Source: Aliirhizobium wenxiniae
Lineage (GTDB): Bacteria; Pseudomonadota; Alphaproteobacteria; Rhizobiales; Rhizobiaceae
Assembly: GCF_019511445.1 (NCBI RefSeq)
Contig: NZ_JAEUAN010000034.1
Coordinates: forward strand, 1 to 46,900
DNA: 46,900 nt
Reading direction: 5' to 3'
Position 1 is the first letter of the stretch, and the number at the start of each line of letters is the position of its first letter. The position numbers and the translations under genes were made by a program. Shown piece by piece: positions 23,915 through 31,324 of the stretch. The notes beneath the pieces are model-generated. The model made no database searches. It was not told the origin of the DNA and was given only the letters and a program-made list of their open reading frames with translations.

Positions 23915-24972
23915 TGTCCACCTTCGAACGATATCTGACCATCTGGGTCTTCCTCTGCATCGCCGTCGGCGTTGCCCTCGGCCACCTGATGCCCGGCGTC
24001 TTCCAGATCGTCGGCAGCGCCGAGATCGCCAAGGTCAATATCCCGGTTGCGATCCTGATCTGGCTGATGATCATTCCGATGTTGCTGAAGATCGATTTCC
24101 GGTCGTTGGCGAAGGTCAGCTCCTACTGGCGGGGTATCGGTGTCACGCTGATCATCAACTGGGCGATCAAGCCGTTCTCGATGGCTTTGCTGGGCTGGCT
24201 GTTCGTCGGCTGGTTGTTCAGGCCCTATCTGCCGGCAGACCAGATCGACTCTTATATTGCAGGCCTGATCATCCTTGCTGCAGCACCCTGCACGGCCATG
24301 GTCTTTGTCTGGTCGAACCTGACGCGAGGCGAGCCGCTGTTCACTCTGTCGCAGGTCGCCCTGAATGACGCGATCATGGTCGTCGCGTTTGCGCCGATCG
24401 TCGGCCTGCTGCTCGGTCTCTCGGCCATCACTGTGCCTTGGGCGACGCTTGCCCTTTCGGTCGCGCTCTACATCATTGTGCCTGTCATCGTCGCCCAGCT
24501 GCTGCGCAGCCGCCTGACAGCCGACGGCACAACAGGCGCGCTCGATCGCTTGCTTGCTAAGCTGCAGCCGGTATCGCTCGTCGCACTCCTCGCCACGCTG
24601 GTCCTGTTGTTTGCGTTCCAGGGCGAGCAGATCATCGCCCAGCCGGCCATCATCGCCTTGCTGGCCGTGCCCATCCTGATCCAGGTCTATCTGAACTCCG
24701 GGCTGGCCTACCTTCTGAACCGCCTGGCGGGCGAGCGCCACTGCGTCGCCGGGCCGTCCGCACTCATCGGTGCGAGCAATTTCTTCGAGCTTGCAGTTGC
24801 CGCCGCCATCAGCCTCTTCGGGTTCCAGTCGGGCGCGGCACTGGCCACCGTCGTCGGTGTCCTGATCGAGGTGCCGGTGATGCTGTCGGTCGTCTGGATC
24901 GTGAACCGCTCGAAGGGTTGGTATGAGGCATCACCGGCCGTCTCCCGCAACACTATCACCGAAAGGACCTGA
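23914..24972 (+). CDS. arsB: ACR3 family arsenite efflux transporter
   Basis: The 352-residue protein has ten predicted membrane segments and the ACR3 signatures IPMLLKIDF, ILAAAPCTAMVFVWSNLTRG (with the conserved Cys) and ALIGASNFFELAVA. ACR3 proteins export arsenite across the inner membrane by proton exchange. The start shares one base with the stop of the arsC-like remnant. It sits between arsN2 and arsC in the ars operon, consistent with arsenite export after arsenate reduction. Often named acr3 or arsB. Confidence 0.95.
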   Translation: MSTFERYLTIWVFLCIAVGVALGHLMPGVFQIVGSAEIAKVNIPVAILIWLMIIPMLLKIDFRSLAKVSSYWRGIGVTLIINWAIKPFSMALLGWLFVGWLFRPYLPADQIDSYIAGLIILAAAPCTAMVFVWSNLTRGEPLFTLSQVALNDAIMVVAFAPIVGLLLGLSAITVPWATLALSVALYIIVPVIVAQLLRSRLTADGTTGALDRLLAKLQPVSLVALLATLVLLFAFQGEQIIAQPAIIALLAVPILIQVYLNSGLAYLLNRLAGERHCVAGPSALIGASNFFELAVAAAISLFGFQSGAALATVVGVLIEVPVMLSVVWIVNRSKGWYEASPAVSRNTITERT

Positions 24973-24974
24973 CC

Positions 24975-25400
24975 ATGGACGCCACCATCTATCACAATCC
25001 GGCCTGCGGCACGTCTCGGAACACGTTGGCGCTGATCCGCGCCGCCGGAATCGAGCCCACCGTCATCGAATACCTGCAGAACCCGCCGTCGCGCGCGCAG
25101 CTTTCGAAGATGATCGCAGATGCCGGCCTGATGGTCCGCGAAGCGATCCGTGAGAAGGGCACGCCCTATGCGGAACTCGGCCTCGACAACCCGGGCGTGA
25201 CGGATGAACAGTTGCTGGACGCGATGATCACCACCCCGATCCTGATCAACCGACCACTCGTCGTCACGCCGCTTGGCACAAGGCTTGCCCGCCCCTCGGA
25301 AGTCGTGCTCAACATCCTGCCGGCCGACGCCTTCAAAGGACCGTTCACCAAGGAAGATGGCGAACAGGTCCTCGATCAGGAAGGAAAACGCATTGTCTGA
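24975..25400 (+). CDS. arsC: Glutaredoxin-dependent arsenate reductase ArsC
   Basis: The 141-residue protein starts MDATIYHNPACGTSRNTLAL, with the catalytic Cys at residue 11, and has NRPLVVTPLGTRLARPSE with the substrate-binding arginines. This is the plasmid R773-type ArsC, which reduces arsenate to arsenite with glutathione and glutaredoxin. It starts two bases after the acr3 stop. Its presence explains why loss of the thioredoxin-type arsC upstream is tolerated. It overlaps arsH by eight bases. Confidence 0.95.
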   Translation: MDATIYHNPACGTSRNTLALIRAAGIEPTVIEYLQNPPSRAQLSKMIADAGLMVREAIREKGTPYAELGLDNPGVTDEQLLDAMITTPILINRPLVVTPLGTRLARPSEVVLNILPADAFKGPFTKEDGEQVLDQEGKRIV

Positions 25401-26103
25401 AACATTTCCCGCACTGCATGACGAACATCTTCAGCCGATCTCGCCAGAAGCCCTTCGCCCGGCGTTCTCCACCCACAAGCCGAGATTCCTGATCCTCTAC
25501 GGATCGCTCCGGGAAGTGTCTTATAGCCGCCTGCTTGCCTTCGAAGTCTCTCGGCTGCTCGAACGGCTCGGATGCGAGGTGCGGATATTTGATCCGGCCG
25601 GATTGCCGCTCCCGGACGAGGCTCCGGCCACTCACCCCAGGGTGCAGGAACTCCGCGACCTTTCCCAATGGTCGGAAGGCCAGGTCTGGATCAGCCCGGA
25701 AAGGCACGGCGCTATGACAGGCATCATGAAGGCGCAGATCGACTGGATCCCGCTGTCGCTCGGCTCCGTCCGCCCGACGCAGGGCAAGACGCTAGCGGTG
25801 ATGGAGGTCTCCGGTGGCAGCCAGTCCTTCAACGCTGTGAACCAGTTGCGCATCCTCGGCCGCTGGATGCGGATGATCACCATTCCCAATCAGAGCAGCG
25901 TTGCGAAGGCGTTTCAGGAATTCGACACCGACGGCCGGATGAAGCCGTCGTCGTATTATGACCGCGTTGTCGACGTCTGCGAGGAACTGGTGAAGTTCAC
26001 CATCATGACCCGCGATGCCTCGTCCTATCTGACCGACCGCTACAGCGAGCGGAAGGAAGAGGCCGTCGAGCTCGAGAAACGCGTCTTGCTCAAGTCGATC
26101 TGA
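25393..26103 (+). CDS. arsH: ArsH NADPH-dependent FMN oxidoreductase
   Basis: A TTG start at 25393 is chosen since AAGGA lies before it and the overlap with arsC is then only eight bases; an ATG at 25357 is possible. The 236 residues hold a flavodoxin-like fold with the FMN loop YGSLREVSYS and the ArsH segments ERHGAMTGIMKAQIDWIPLS and SGGSQSFNAV. ArsH oxidises trivalent organoarsenicals to less toxic forms. It is the last gene of the plus-strand ars operon. Confidence 0.95.
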   Translation: MSETFPALHDEHLQPISPEALRPAFSTHKPRFLILYGSLREVSYSRLLAFEVSRLLERLGCEVRIFDPAGLPLPDEAPATHPRVQELRDLSQWSEGQVWISPERHGAMTGIMKAQIDWIPLSLGSVRPTQGKTLAVMEVSGGSQSFNAVNQLRILGRWMRMITIPNQSSVAKAFQEFDTDGRMKPSSYYDRVVDVCEELVKFTIMTRDASSYLTDRYSERKEEAVELEKRVLLKSI

Positions 26104-26107
26104 CGGA

Positions 26108-27361
26108 TCAGGCCGTCGCGGCGGTAGGTTGCCGGCAGGAGGCGGCTACCGTGACGAATGCCGCAATACTGACCGCTCCGAGGCAGGCGTTTGCGATGAG
26201 AGCGAAGCTCAGCCCGACATTCTCCATGGCTGCTGCAAACACGAAAGGCGCTCCTGCGCCGACGGCCAGGCGGGCGGCGGCCATCTTGCCGGTGATGGCG
26301 CCATATCCGTCCGAGCCGAACAGAAAGAGCGGCAGGCTTCCCTGCGCGATGCTGTTGATGCCGGAACCGAGCCCGAGGCAGATGGCGAAGGCGACCGCAC
26401 CCGGCAGCCAGTTGCCGGTCATCAGCAGGATCAGGACACCGAAGACGATCAGCACGGCCGACAGCACGGCAAGCCCCGGAGGCGTCAGGTTCTTCCCAAA
26501 AACCATGTTGATCAGACGGCTCAGGACCTGCGCAGGGCCGAACAGCGAGCCGATCACCACGGCGGCCGCGTCCAGTCCGATCGCGCCGAGCATCGGCACC
26601 ATATGGGCAAGGATGGCGGCGAGCGTGAAGCCAAGGAGCGCGAAGGCAGAGGAGACGATCACCATGGCACGGCGACGGGCGGGCGGCTGGATCGCGCCGA
26701 TCACCGTCTCGCGCGGCCGGCTGGATGCTTCGCCTGCCTTCTTTCCGAGGCTTCGGATCCAGAAGTGCAGCGGCATGCAGAGAAACAGGTTCAGCGCCGC
26801 GAAGACGAGATAGATCTCCCGCCAGGACAGATAGCCGTTGAGCGCGGTTGAGATTGGCCAAAAGATCGTCGAGGCGAAGCCGCCGATCAGCGTCAGATAG
26901 GTGATGCTGCGGGAGGCCGTGCGGGGATCGCTTTCGACCAGCGCCGCGAATGCTGCCTGATACTGAACCATACCGGACGACACTTCGAGCAGGATGATGG
27001 CGGTGGCGAAGATCGCGGCCGAGGGCGACCAGGCGCATAGCGCGAGCGTCAGCGCTGCGAGGGTCGAGCCAATGGTCATGATCGTGGCGGCGCCGATCCT
27101 GTCCATCTGTTTGCCGATATAGGTAGCCGACAGGCCACCGATGAACAGCGACACCGAGAACACTCCGAACACTTCGGCCAGCGACAAGCCGAGATCCGCC
27201 GCCATGCCGGGGGCGAGGATGCTGAAGCTGTAATAGAGGGTGCCGTAACCGATGATCTGCGTCAGGCCGAGAGCCGAGACAAGCCCGGCCGGGATTTTCG
27301 GACTATGCAATGACGTCACCCTTGTCGGCGGCGATGCAGCAGTCGTCACCTCGCTCGACAT
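26108..27361 (-). CDS. MFS efflux transporter of the ars cluster (ArsK-like)
   Basis: The 417-residue protein has about twelve membrane segments and an MFS loop (GKQMDRIGAATIM). It overlaps the upstream arsR on the same strand by 59 bases, so the two form one operon, and its stop is four bases from that of arsH. MFS exporters beside arsR in Agrobacterium relatives (ArsK) expel arsenite, antimonite and methylarsenite. ArsK-like is the best reading by context; sequence alone shows only MFS. Confidence 0.8.
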   Translation of the reverse strand: MSSEVTTAASPPTRVTSLHSPKIPAGLVSALGLTQIIGYGTLYYSFSILAPGMAADLGLSLAEVFGVFSVSLFIGGLSATYIGKQMDRIGAATIMTIGSTLAALTLALCAWSPSAAIFATAIILLEVSSGMVQYQAAFAALVESDPRTASRSITYLTLIGGFASTIFWPISTALNGYLSWREIYLVFAALNLFLCMPLHFWIRSLGKKAGEASSRPRETVIGAIQPPARRRAMVIVSSAFALLGFTLAAILAHMVPMLGAIGLDAAAVVIGSLFGPAQVLSRLINMVFGKNLTPPGLAVLSAVLIVFGVLILLMTGNWLPGAVAFAICLGLGSGINSIAQGSLPLFLFGSDGYGAITGKMAAARLAVGAGAPFVFAAAMENVGLSFALIANACLGAVSIAAFVTVAASCRQPTAATA

Positions 27362-27662
27362 TTCCCCTGATCGCCGGATGACCGGCGCAGCAGTCCTCCA
27401 TCAGGAATTTGATGAGATCCGCGAGCGCCTCGTAGCTGGCGCTGTAGATGATCGAGCGGGATTCCCTTCGCTGCGAGATCAATCCTGACCGCTCCAGCTC
27501 CTTCAAATGGAACGAGGCATTCGTGGCGGAAACGCCCATGCGCTCGGCGATCACGCCTGCGGCCAGTCCTTCAGGCCCGGCCACGACCAACGCTCGGACG
27601 ATGGCAAGGCGCGTCTCCTGCGACAATGCCGCGAACGATGAAAGGACTTGACGTTCATCCAT
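27303..27662 (-). CDS. arsR: Second ArsR family repressor
   Basis: The 119-residue protein starts MDERQVLSSFAALSQETRLA and has a winged helix with MGVSATNASFHLKELERSGL. Arsenite-type cysteines occur in LMEDCCAGH and GDDCCIAA near the C-terminus. It differs clearly from the ArsR at 23020, and its putative operator (27667-27686) shares the core AATAAT but not the arms of the other. It drives the MFS gene downstream. The tail after the winged helix overlaps the MFS coding region. Confidence 0.9.
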   Translation of the reverse strand: MDERQVLSSFAALSQETRLAIVRALVVAGPEGLAAGVIAERMGVSATNASFHLKELERSGLISQRRESRSIIYSASYEALADLIKFLMEDCCAGHPAIRGNVERGDDCCIAADKGDVIA

Positions 27663-27666
27663 ACTT

Positions 27667-27686
27667 CAATAATCCTAGAATTATTG
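27667..27686 (-). promoter_or_regulatory. Operator-like inverted repeat before the second arsR
   Basis: CAATAAT (27667-27673) and ATTATTG (27680-27686) form a perfect repeat around six bases, five bases upstream of the ATG at 27662. The position fits autorepression by this ArsR. Such closeness to the start also suggests a very short mRNA leader. Confidence 0.65.
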
Positions 27687-28131
27687 GATAGAGGGATAGC
27701 CCGTATGAGCGCGATCGGCAAGTCCGTTTTTTAGAAGTATCAGCGTGGCCAGTTCTCGAAATTTATGCGGAGGCGCCGGATGCGTTTGGTCTAACTATGA
27801 CGGGCACTTCCGACCGGTCGGCTATTATGTCATCGAGGTGAAGGTCTTCCAAAGCGCGGTTTGACGACCGAGGTGCACCACATGTTGCACGAGACGCGAT
27901 GTGCTCAGTTATGACAACCTTAACTGGTGCCTTTCTCTAGTTAGAAAACTAAACGTTGACGCCGATCCGTTTACGCTCTATATCTAGGACATCGATCTTT
28001 TGCTTGCCGAGCTTGTCTACGGCGTGATTGGCACCGCGTTCTAAGCGAACTTCTCTTTCAAAAATAGTCGGTTCAATTCCGCGTAGCGTCAGCTTAGCGG
28101 TCCCTCAATCTATGCTTTGAAAGGGTTCATC
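27687..28131. other. Intergenic region and cold-shock leader
   Basis: This 445-base stretch separates the arsenic island from the first cold-shock gene. No convincing gene was found; a short frame with YDGHFRPVGYYVIEV (about 27745-27864) has only a GTG start without a Shine-Dalgarno. The last ~170 bases are AT-richer and probably form the long untranslated leader typical of cold-shock genes. Confidence 0.4.
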
Positions 28132-28341
28132 ATGACCACTGGCACAGTAAAATGGTTCAATTGGACCAAAGGCTTCGGCTTTATCCAACCTGACAACGGT
28201 GGCGCTGACGCCTTCGTTCATATCTCGGCTGTCGAGCGCGCTGGAATGCGCGAGCTCGTGGAAGGCCAGAAGATCGGCTTCGAACTCGAGCGCGACATGA
28301 AGTCGGGCAAGATGTCGGCCTGCAATCTGCAGTTTGCTTAG
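28132..28341 (+). CDS. Cold-shock domain protein (CspA family), copy 1
   Basis: ATG at 28132 follows AAAGGG. The 69 residues start MTTGTVKWFNWTKGFGFIQP and hold both RNA-binding motifs (KGFGFIQ and DAFVHISAV). Trp takes the place of the usual Ser or Asn after WFN, a small oddity next to the RNA-binding face. CSPs bind single-stranded RNA and melt structure. It heads a two-gene module: csp, then a conserved 20-mer and a terminator, then a small basic protein; the same order recurs at 33779. Confidence 0.95.
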   Translation: MTTGTVKWFNWTKGFGFIQPDNGGADAFVHISAVERAGMRELVEGQKIGFELERDMKSGKMSACNLQFA

Positions 28342-28358
28342 TGATATCTGCTTCCCTT

Positions 28359-28378
28359 TGACCACGGATGTACTGGCA
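28359..28378 (+). other. Conserved 20-base element in csp 3' UTR, copy 1
   Basis: TGACCACGGATGTACTGGCA follows the csp stop by 17 bases and is identical to 34008-34027, which follows the other csp stop by 19 bases. Flanking bases are not conserved. Such strict conservation outside a coding region suggests an RNA or protein contact site. Confidence 0.6.
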
Positions 28379-28403
28379 TTGCCGGAAGCACTTATCAGTC
28401 TGA

Positions 28404-28429
28404 GGCCAGGCGGCTTGCCTGGCCTTTTT
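28404..28429 (+). terminator. Intrinsic terminator after csp copy 1
   Basis: GGCCAGGC and GCCTGGCC form a perfect 8-bp stem with a five-base loop, followed by TTTTT. It separates the csp gene from the downstream small basic gene, whose expression would then need read-through or its own promoter. Confidence 0.9.
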
Positions 28430-28462
28430 AATTTGGTCGAACGACCGACGATGGAGGAATCC

Positions 28463-28687
28463 ATGACTGAAACATACAGCAAAACTCGCCAGCAGGCCGA
28501 AGTCGCCTTCGGCAACGTCCAATCCCATTTCTTTTCCAAAAGTAATGCGCTGGAAGAGTTGCAGTCGGAAGAACAAGCGCGCGAGGCGAAGACGTTACGG
28601 CTTAGAGAGGCGAGGCTTGCGAAGGAGCAGGCTGAACGGATGTCGGCGACCGCCGCGCTAGTTGCCAAACGCGCCAGGGCGCGTTGA
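28463..28687 (+). CDS. Small helical protein paired with csp, copy 1 (74 aa)
   Basis: ATG at 28463 follows GGAGGAATCC. The protein begins MTETYSKTRQQAEVAFGNVQ and has a long charged helix with AKTLRLREARLAKEQAER and a basic Arg/Ala tail. The gene at 34154 encodes a protein with the same AFF-x-K opening and the TxRLRxLREA-like helix, also directly after a cold-shock gene. The family is unnamed to me. Its charge pattern suggests nucleic-acid or ribosome contact, perhaps with the CSP; that is inference. Confidence 0.7.
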   Translation: MTETYSKTRQQAEVAFGNVQSHFFSKSNALEELQSEEQAREAKTLRLREARLAKEQAERMSATAALVAKRARAR

Positions 28688-28782
28688 CTGCGCCATCGGC
28701 GCTTCATGAATACCGTTTGAAAAACTTTGGAGACACCGAGCTGGTTATTGAGGTTGATGCTGCCCGGAAAGCACGCGCATGA
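28684..28782 (+). CDS. Possible 32-aa ORF overlapping the previous stop
   Basis: A TTG at 28684 overlaps the stop of the 28463 gene. The frame ends with EYRLKNFGDTELVIEVDAAR and KARA, which looks protein-like, but there is no Shine-Dalgarno of its own. It could be the tail of a lost gene. Weakly supported. Confidence 0.25.
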   Translation: MTAPSALHEYRLKNFGDTELVIEVDAARKARA

Positions 28783-28899
28783 TCGCCGCTATGCGAACCG
28801 CAAAGCTCGCCAAGCCTAGATCGCCGGCAGATTAGACAGGGTCAAGGTGCCGGCTTGACGAAGCGATGCTCCAGTGAGGGCGCGCATCAGGAGCATACC

Positions 28900-29175
28900 A
28901 TGTCACCAGACAAAAACGAACTGCAGGCGATCAATACGGCCTGGCAGATTGCGATCCAGGAAATCCTGCGGATGGTGATACGCGATATGTACCACGGAAG
29001 CGGCGAAGAAGCTTTCAATACACATATCAAACGGATCGAAGAAGCCGCGGTCGACAGCATCCAAACGGACTTGCGGCTTCGTGGCACGGACGAGTGGACT
29101 GAGGTTTTGGTCAAAGAGCGGGCGAGCAACTTTGTCACAACGCTCCTGACATCCTTTACCTACGATCGGGCTTGA
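28900..29175 (+). CDS. Hypothetical protein, 91 aa
   Basis: ATG at 28900 follows AGGAG at a good distance. The protein starts MSPDKNELQAINTAWQIAIQ, then LRMVIRDMYHGSGEEAF and a long helix with RIEEAAVDSIQ. It is soluble, mostly alpha-helical and acidic. Nothing in it identifies a family. It lies between the csp module and the SNGDRW gene; the start of the next gene is 213 bases away behind its own EcfG-type promoter. Confidence 0.6.
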   Translation: MSPDKNELQAINTAWQIAIQEILRMVIRDMYHGSGEEAFNTHIKRIEEAAVDSIQTDLRLRGTDEWTEVLVKERASNFVTTLLTSFTYDRA

Positions 29176-29270
29176 TCGCCACCCTCAGGAAGCAAGTGGC
29201 CACGCCTGAGTGCGACCATAGTGCCTGACCGGAAAACGGTGTGCGATCGAGGTGGAGCATAAAAGCACTC

Positions 29271-29295
29271 GGAACAGCGCCATGCGTGGCTCGTT
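29271..29295 (+). promoter_or_regulatory. EcfG/RpoE2-type general stress promoter
   Basis: GGAAC (29271-29275) and CGTT (29292-29295) are exactly 16 bases apart, the full consensus for alphaproteobacterial EcfG sigma factors. Transcription would start near 29302, leaving about 85 bases of leader before the 29389 gene. Confidence 0.75.
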
Positions 29296-29388
29296 CGGTT
29301 GCCGGGGCTGTGAGTATTATAGCTTTCCTATCAAACAGATCGTACGTGCCTTTGCATGTCGATCGGCAACCGTGAGGAGCCACATTAA

Positions 29389-29841
29389 ATGATAGACAAA
29401 CGAGATTTCTCATTCAGTTCAAATGGCGACCGATGGTCGCTTGAAAAGCATCAGGTGTCGTGTGAAGCGGTGGTGGTGCACGAAGCGAACGCGTCGTCAG
29501 GCGGACAGGTAACCCGCATCCCTGTAGCGGATTTCCTCAATCGCAATGTGGGCAAGCCTGAATATGAGGCCCTGCTGCAAATATTGGGTCAATCGCATCC
29601 GAGGCCGGAAAGCCAGCTCAGCGAGGATAACGGTGAAACATCCTCCTATGCGACCGCGATGCGCTACCTCAATCTCGGTGGACGACGCCGGGCGAAAGTA
29701 GACGACAATATCGTTACCACCCGCTCATGGGAGCAAGATCCTTCCGAAGCAGAGGCTTTCTGGCAATCCAATGTCGAAATACTCGATGAAAAAGGTCGAC
29801 GAGACGTTGCGCTGCACCTGCCGAGCATCAGCGAACGATAA
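29389..29841 (+). CDS. SNGDRW-family hypothetical protein, copy 1 (150 aa)
   Basis: ATG at 29389 follows GAGGAG. Residues 7-65 (FSFSSNGDRWSLEKH, VVVHEANASSGGQVTRI, FLNRN, EYEALLQIL) match the C-terminal half of the protein at 34561, which shares SSNGDRW, H-x-x-N-x-x-SGG-x-x-TR and EALxxLL. The remaining ~85 residues are extra here. No function is known for the family. A full EcfG-type promoter lies upstream, so it is probably induced in general stress. Confidence 0.7.
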   Translation: MIDKRDFSFSSNGDRWSLEKHQVSCEAVVVHEANASSGGQVTRIPVADFLNRNVGKPEYEALLQILGQSHPRPESQLSEDNGETSSYATAMRYLNLGGRRRAKVDDNIVTTRSWEQDPSEAEAFWQSNVEILDEKGRRDVALHLPSISER

Positions 29842-29903
29842 TCGTCGATGGTACGGGCTGACAGAGAACCAGGTGCCGCCTGTTTCTGCCTGGAGTCTTA
29901 GCA

Positions 29904-30170
29904 TTAGAGGCGGTCGAGCTTCACCCTGTACACTGCATAGGCCGCAATAAAAGACAATCTGGCAATCTCGGCGTCGCAGCGATATCTGAGAGCACTGTTG
30001 CAGTCAGCGATCGCAGCTCTGAACGGCGCCCCGGTTTGATGTCGAAAATCTTCATGAAGAAATTTGAGAGCCGCTCTTGGTCCAGTGATGGGCTTATCAA
30101 GCAGCCCGTCCTGAACGAAGACAGCAAACTCCCATTGGAGGCCGAAGCCCACGGGGATTACCGAGTTCAC
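29904..30170 (-). CDS. DUF982-like protein, copy 2
   Basis: A GTG start at 30170 follows GGGAAG. The 88 residues fit DUF982 loosely: FAVFVQDG, ITGPRAALKFL, an F-x-H-x-x-G turn, then FRAAIADCNSAL with the usual Cys-containing helix and a final helix. It is only 63 bases downstream of the other DUF982 gene on the same strand, so the two probably came from a tandem duplication and share a transcript. Function is unknown. Confidence 0.65.
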   Translation of the reverse strand: MNSVIPVGFGLQWEFAVFVQDGLLDKPITGPRAALKFLHEDFRHQTGAPFRAAIADCNSALRYRCDAEIARLSFIAAYAVYRVKLDRL

Positions 30171-30233
30171 GAGCTTCCCTTTCCGATGGGTTTAAATGCC
30201 TGGGAGCTGCGAACATTCGAGCTCTGAACGCTG

Positions 30234-30473
30234 CTACTTAAGCTGCAACCGAATACGGCGCCGGGATATCAGCGCCATTTCGAATAATTCGCGAGCGAAA
30301 TCTGGCGATACGCGACCGTTCAGAGCGTCGTTGATGCCGTTTGCTGCAGCCGCAAACGTACGATCTTTGATCGTGACCCAGCTGGCGCCCATCATAGACT
30401 TGTACGCTTCCATCGGCCCGAAGATCAGGCGGCCATCAAAATCAACCGGCTTATCCCAGTAAACGGTGCGCAT
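30234..30473 (-). CDS. DUF982-like protein, copy 3
   Basis: ATG at 30473 follows GGGAG. The 79 residues begin MRTVYWDKPVDFDGRLIFGP, then MEAYKSMMGASW and FAAAANGINDALNGRVSPDF, matching DUF982 order (V-x-F, GPMEA, aromatic W, helix with ALxG, ARELF). The ARELFEMA helix is well kept. It is upstream of and probably co-transcribed with the copy at 29904. No EcfG-type promoter was found; GGAAA-N15-CGTT upstream is too far from consensus. Confidence 0.7.
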   Translation of the reverse strand: MRTVYWDKPVDFDGRLIFGPMEAYKSMMGASWVTIKDRTFAAAANGINDALNGRVSPDFARELFEMALISRRRIRLQLK

Positions 30474-30630
30474 TTTCGTACTCCCAAAAATACTCAGATA
30501 GCGCGCCAATGAGCGAAGACGAGAAATAAGGCAGAACCCCGATTCGAAACGACTGTCCTGGCACGATTTCCAGCGCAGCGATTTCCGACAATGAGGAATT
30601 CTGACCGGCCGCTGCCACGAGCCGATTTGA

Positions 30631-30933
30631 CTATCCAGTTCTCAAAGAGGAAGACCTGACGCTCAAGCGTTTGTCAGAGAGTTTGAGACACGCGGAAAAG
30701 CAAATCCGCAAACTGGCTGGGCTTACGCTGGCCACCGTTTTACCGTCTTCAGCAATCAGCAGCAAGAAATGGCCAAAAGCCTACTGTTGCAGAACATTCT
30801 GTACGCTGGCGAAGTTAAAGGTGTCTGCCATCTCGACGGATCTATCGCGCTGTTGGGCAAGGTTCACGCAAGGTTCAGGCCGCAAGAGGGCGTGGCAACC
30901 CAGATGCTTGCGGAAGCCAAGCAGCGATCATGA
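30631..30933 (+). pseudogene. Start-less ORF, possible gene fragment
   Basis: An open frame between stops reads QAFVREFETRGKANPQTGWA, then HRFTVFSNQQQEMAKSLLLQ and CHLDGSIALLGKVHARF. It is protein-like, but no ATG, GTG or TTG precedes the conserved-looking part; the first ATG is 36 codons in. AFVREF-x-x-x-GK and RFTVFSN recall DJ-1/PfpI proteins only weakly. It is best read as a gene that has lost its 5' end, just upstream of the 30943 gene. Confidence 0.35.
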
Positions 30934-30942
30934 GGATCGGAG

Positions 30943-31146
30943 ATGACTTTCGACGTCGATACGATGCTTGACTGGCAACAGCGGGGAATGAATGCCCGAG
31001 TGCTTGGTCTTTCCGTGAGCAAAAACCCTGTCGTGCCTTTTCTCGAGACTGCGATCTGTTCGAAAGAAAGAGACAGCTGGGTGCAAAAAGCAGAAGCCTG
31101 GTTGTTTGGCTGGAATATCGAGAATGCGACGAGAGCATTCTCATGA
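30943..31146 (+). CDS. CrpP/RMF-like small protein (67 aa)
   Basis: ATG at 30943 follows GAGG. The protein begins MTFDVDTMLDWQQRGMNARV, has LGLSVSKNPV and ends with WVQKAEAWLFGWNIENA. The pattern GxxARVxGxSxxxNP...WxxxxEAWxxGW is that of the CrpP/ribosome-modulation-factor-like small proteins. RMF binds ribosomes in stationary phase; CrpP has been tied to ciprofloxacin tolerance. The match is by pattern only and the role here is open. Confidence 0.5.
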   Translation: MTFDVDTMLDWQQRGMNARVLGLSVSKNPVVPFLETAICSKERDSWVQKAEAWLFGWNIENATRAFS

Positions 31147-31273
31147 CGGGCTGACGAGCGAGGCCGTCGTGAACTTTTGGTCCGGCAAACGCCCGAAATC
31201 CACGCAGGCGAACCAACCGCAACAATGGCGACCGTCCGGTTTCGTACATGCGATGGTTTTGAAGGCAGTCGCA

Positions 31274-31298
31274 GGAACATAACCCTCACGCCAGGGTT
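31274..31298 (+). promoter_or_regulatory. EcfG-type promoter before the ECF sigma gene
   Basis: GGAAC (31274-31278), 16 bases, then GGTT (31295-31298). The start of transcription would be near 31305, about 20 bases before the ATG, with AAGGAG between. It suggests the sigma gene is under general stress control or positive feedback. Confidence 0.55.
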
Positions 31299-31324
31299 GT
31301 TCTCCTTTCCAAGGAGAGCCGCAC

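Noticed and set aside
23791..24741. 316-codon minus-strand ORF opposite acr3
   Set aside because: Product is dominated by Asp, Gln and Arg, the usual antisense of a membrane protein gene, with no family motif.
30474..30600. EcfG-like site before the DUF982 pair (minus strand)
   Set aside because: It reads GGAAA-N15-CGTT, off in both the -35 box and spacing.
30631..30933. DJ-1/PfpI assignment for the start-less ORF
   Set aside because: Only short similar stretches (AFVREF...GK, RFTVFSN) and no elbow Cys motif; not enough for a family call.
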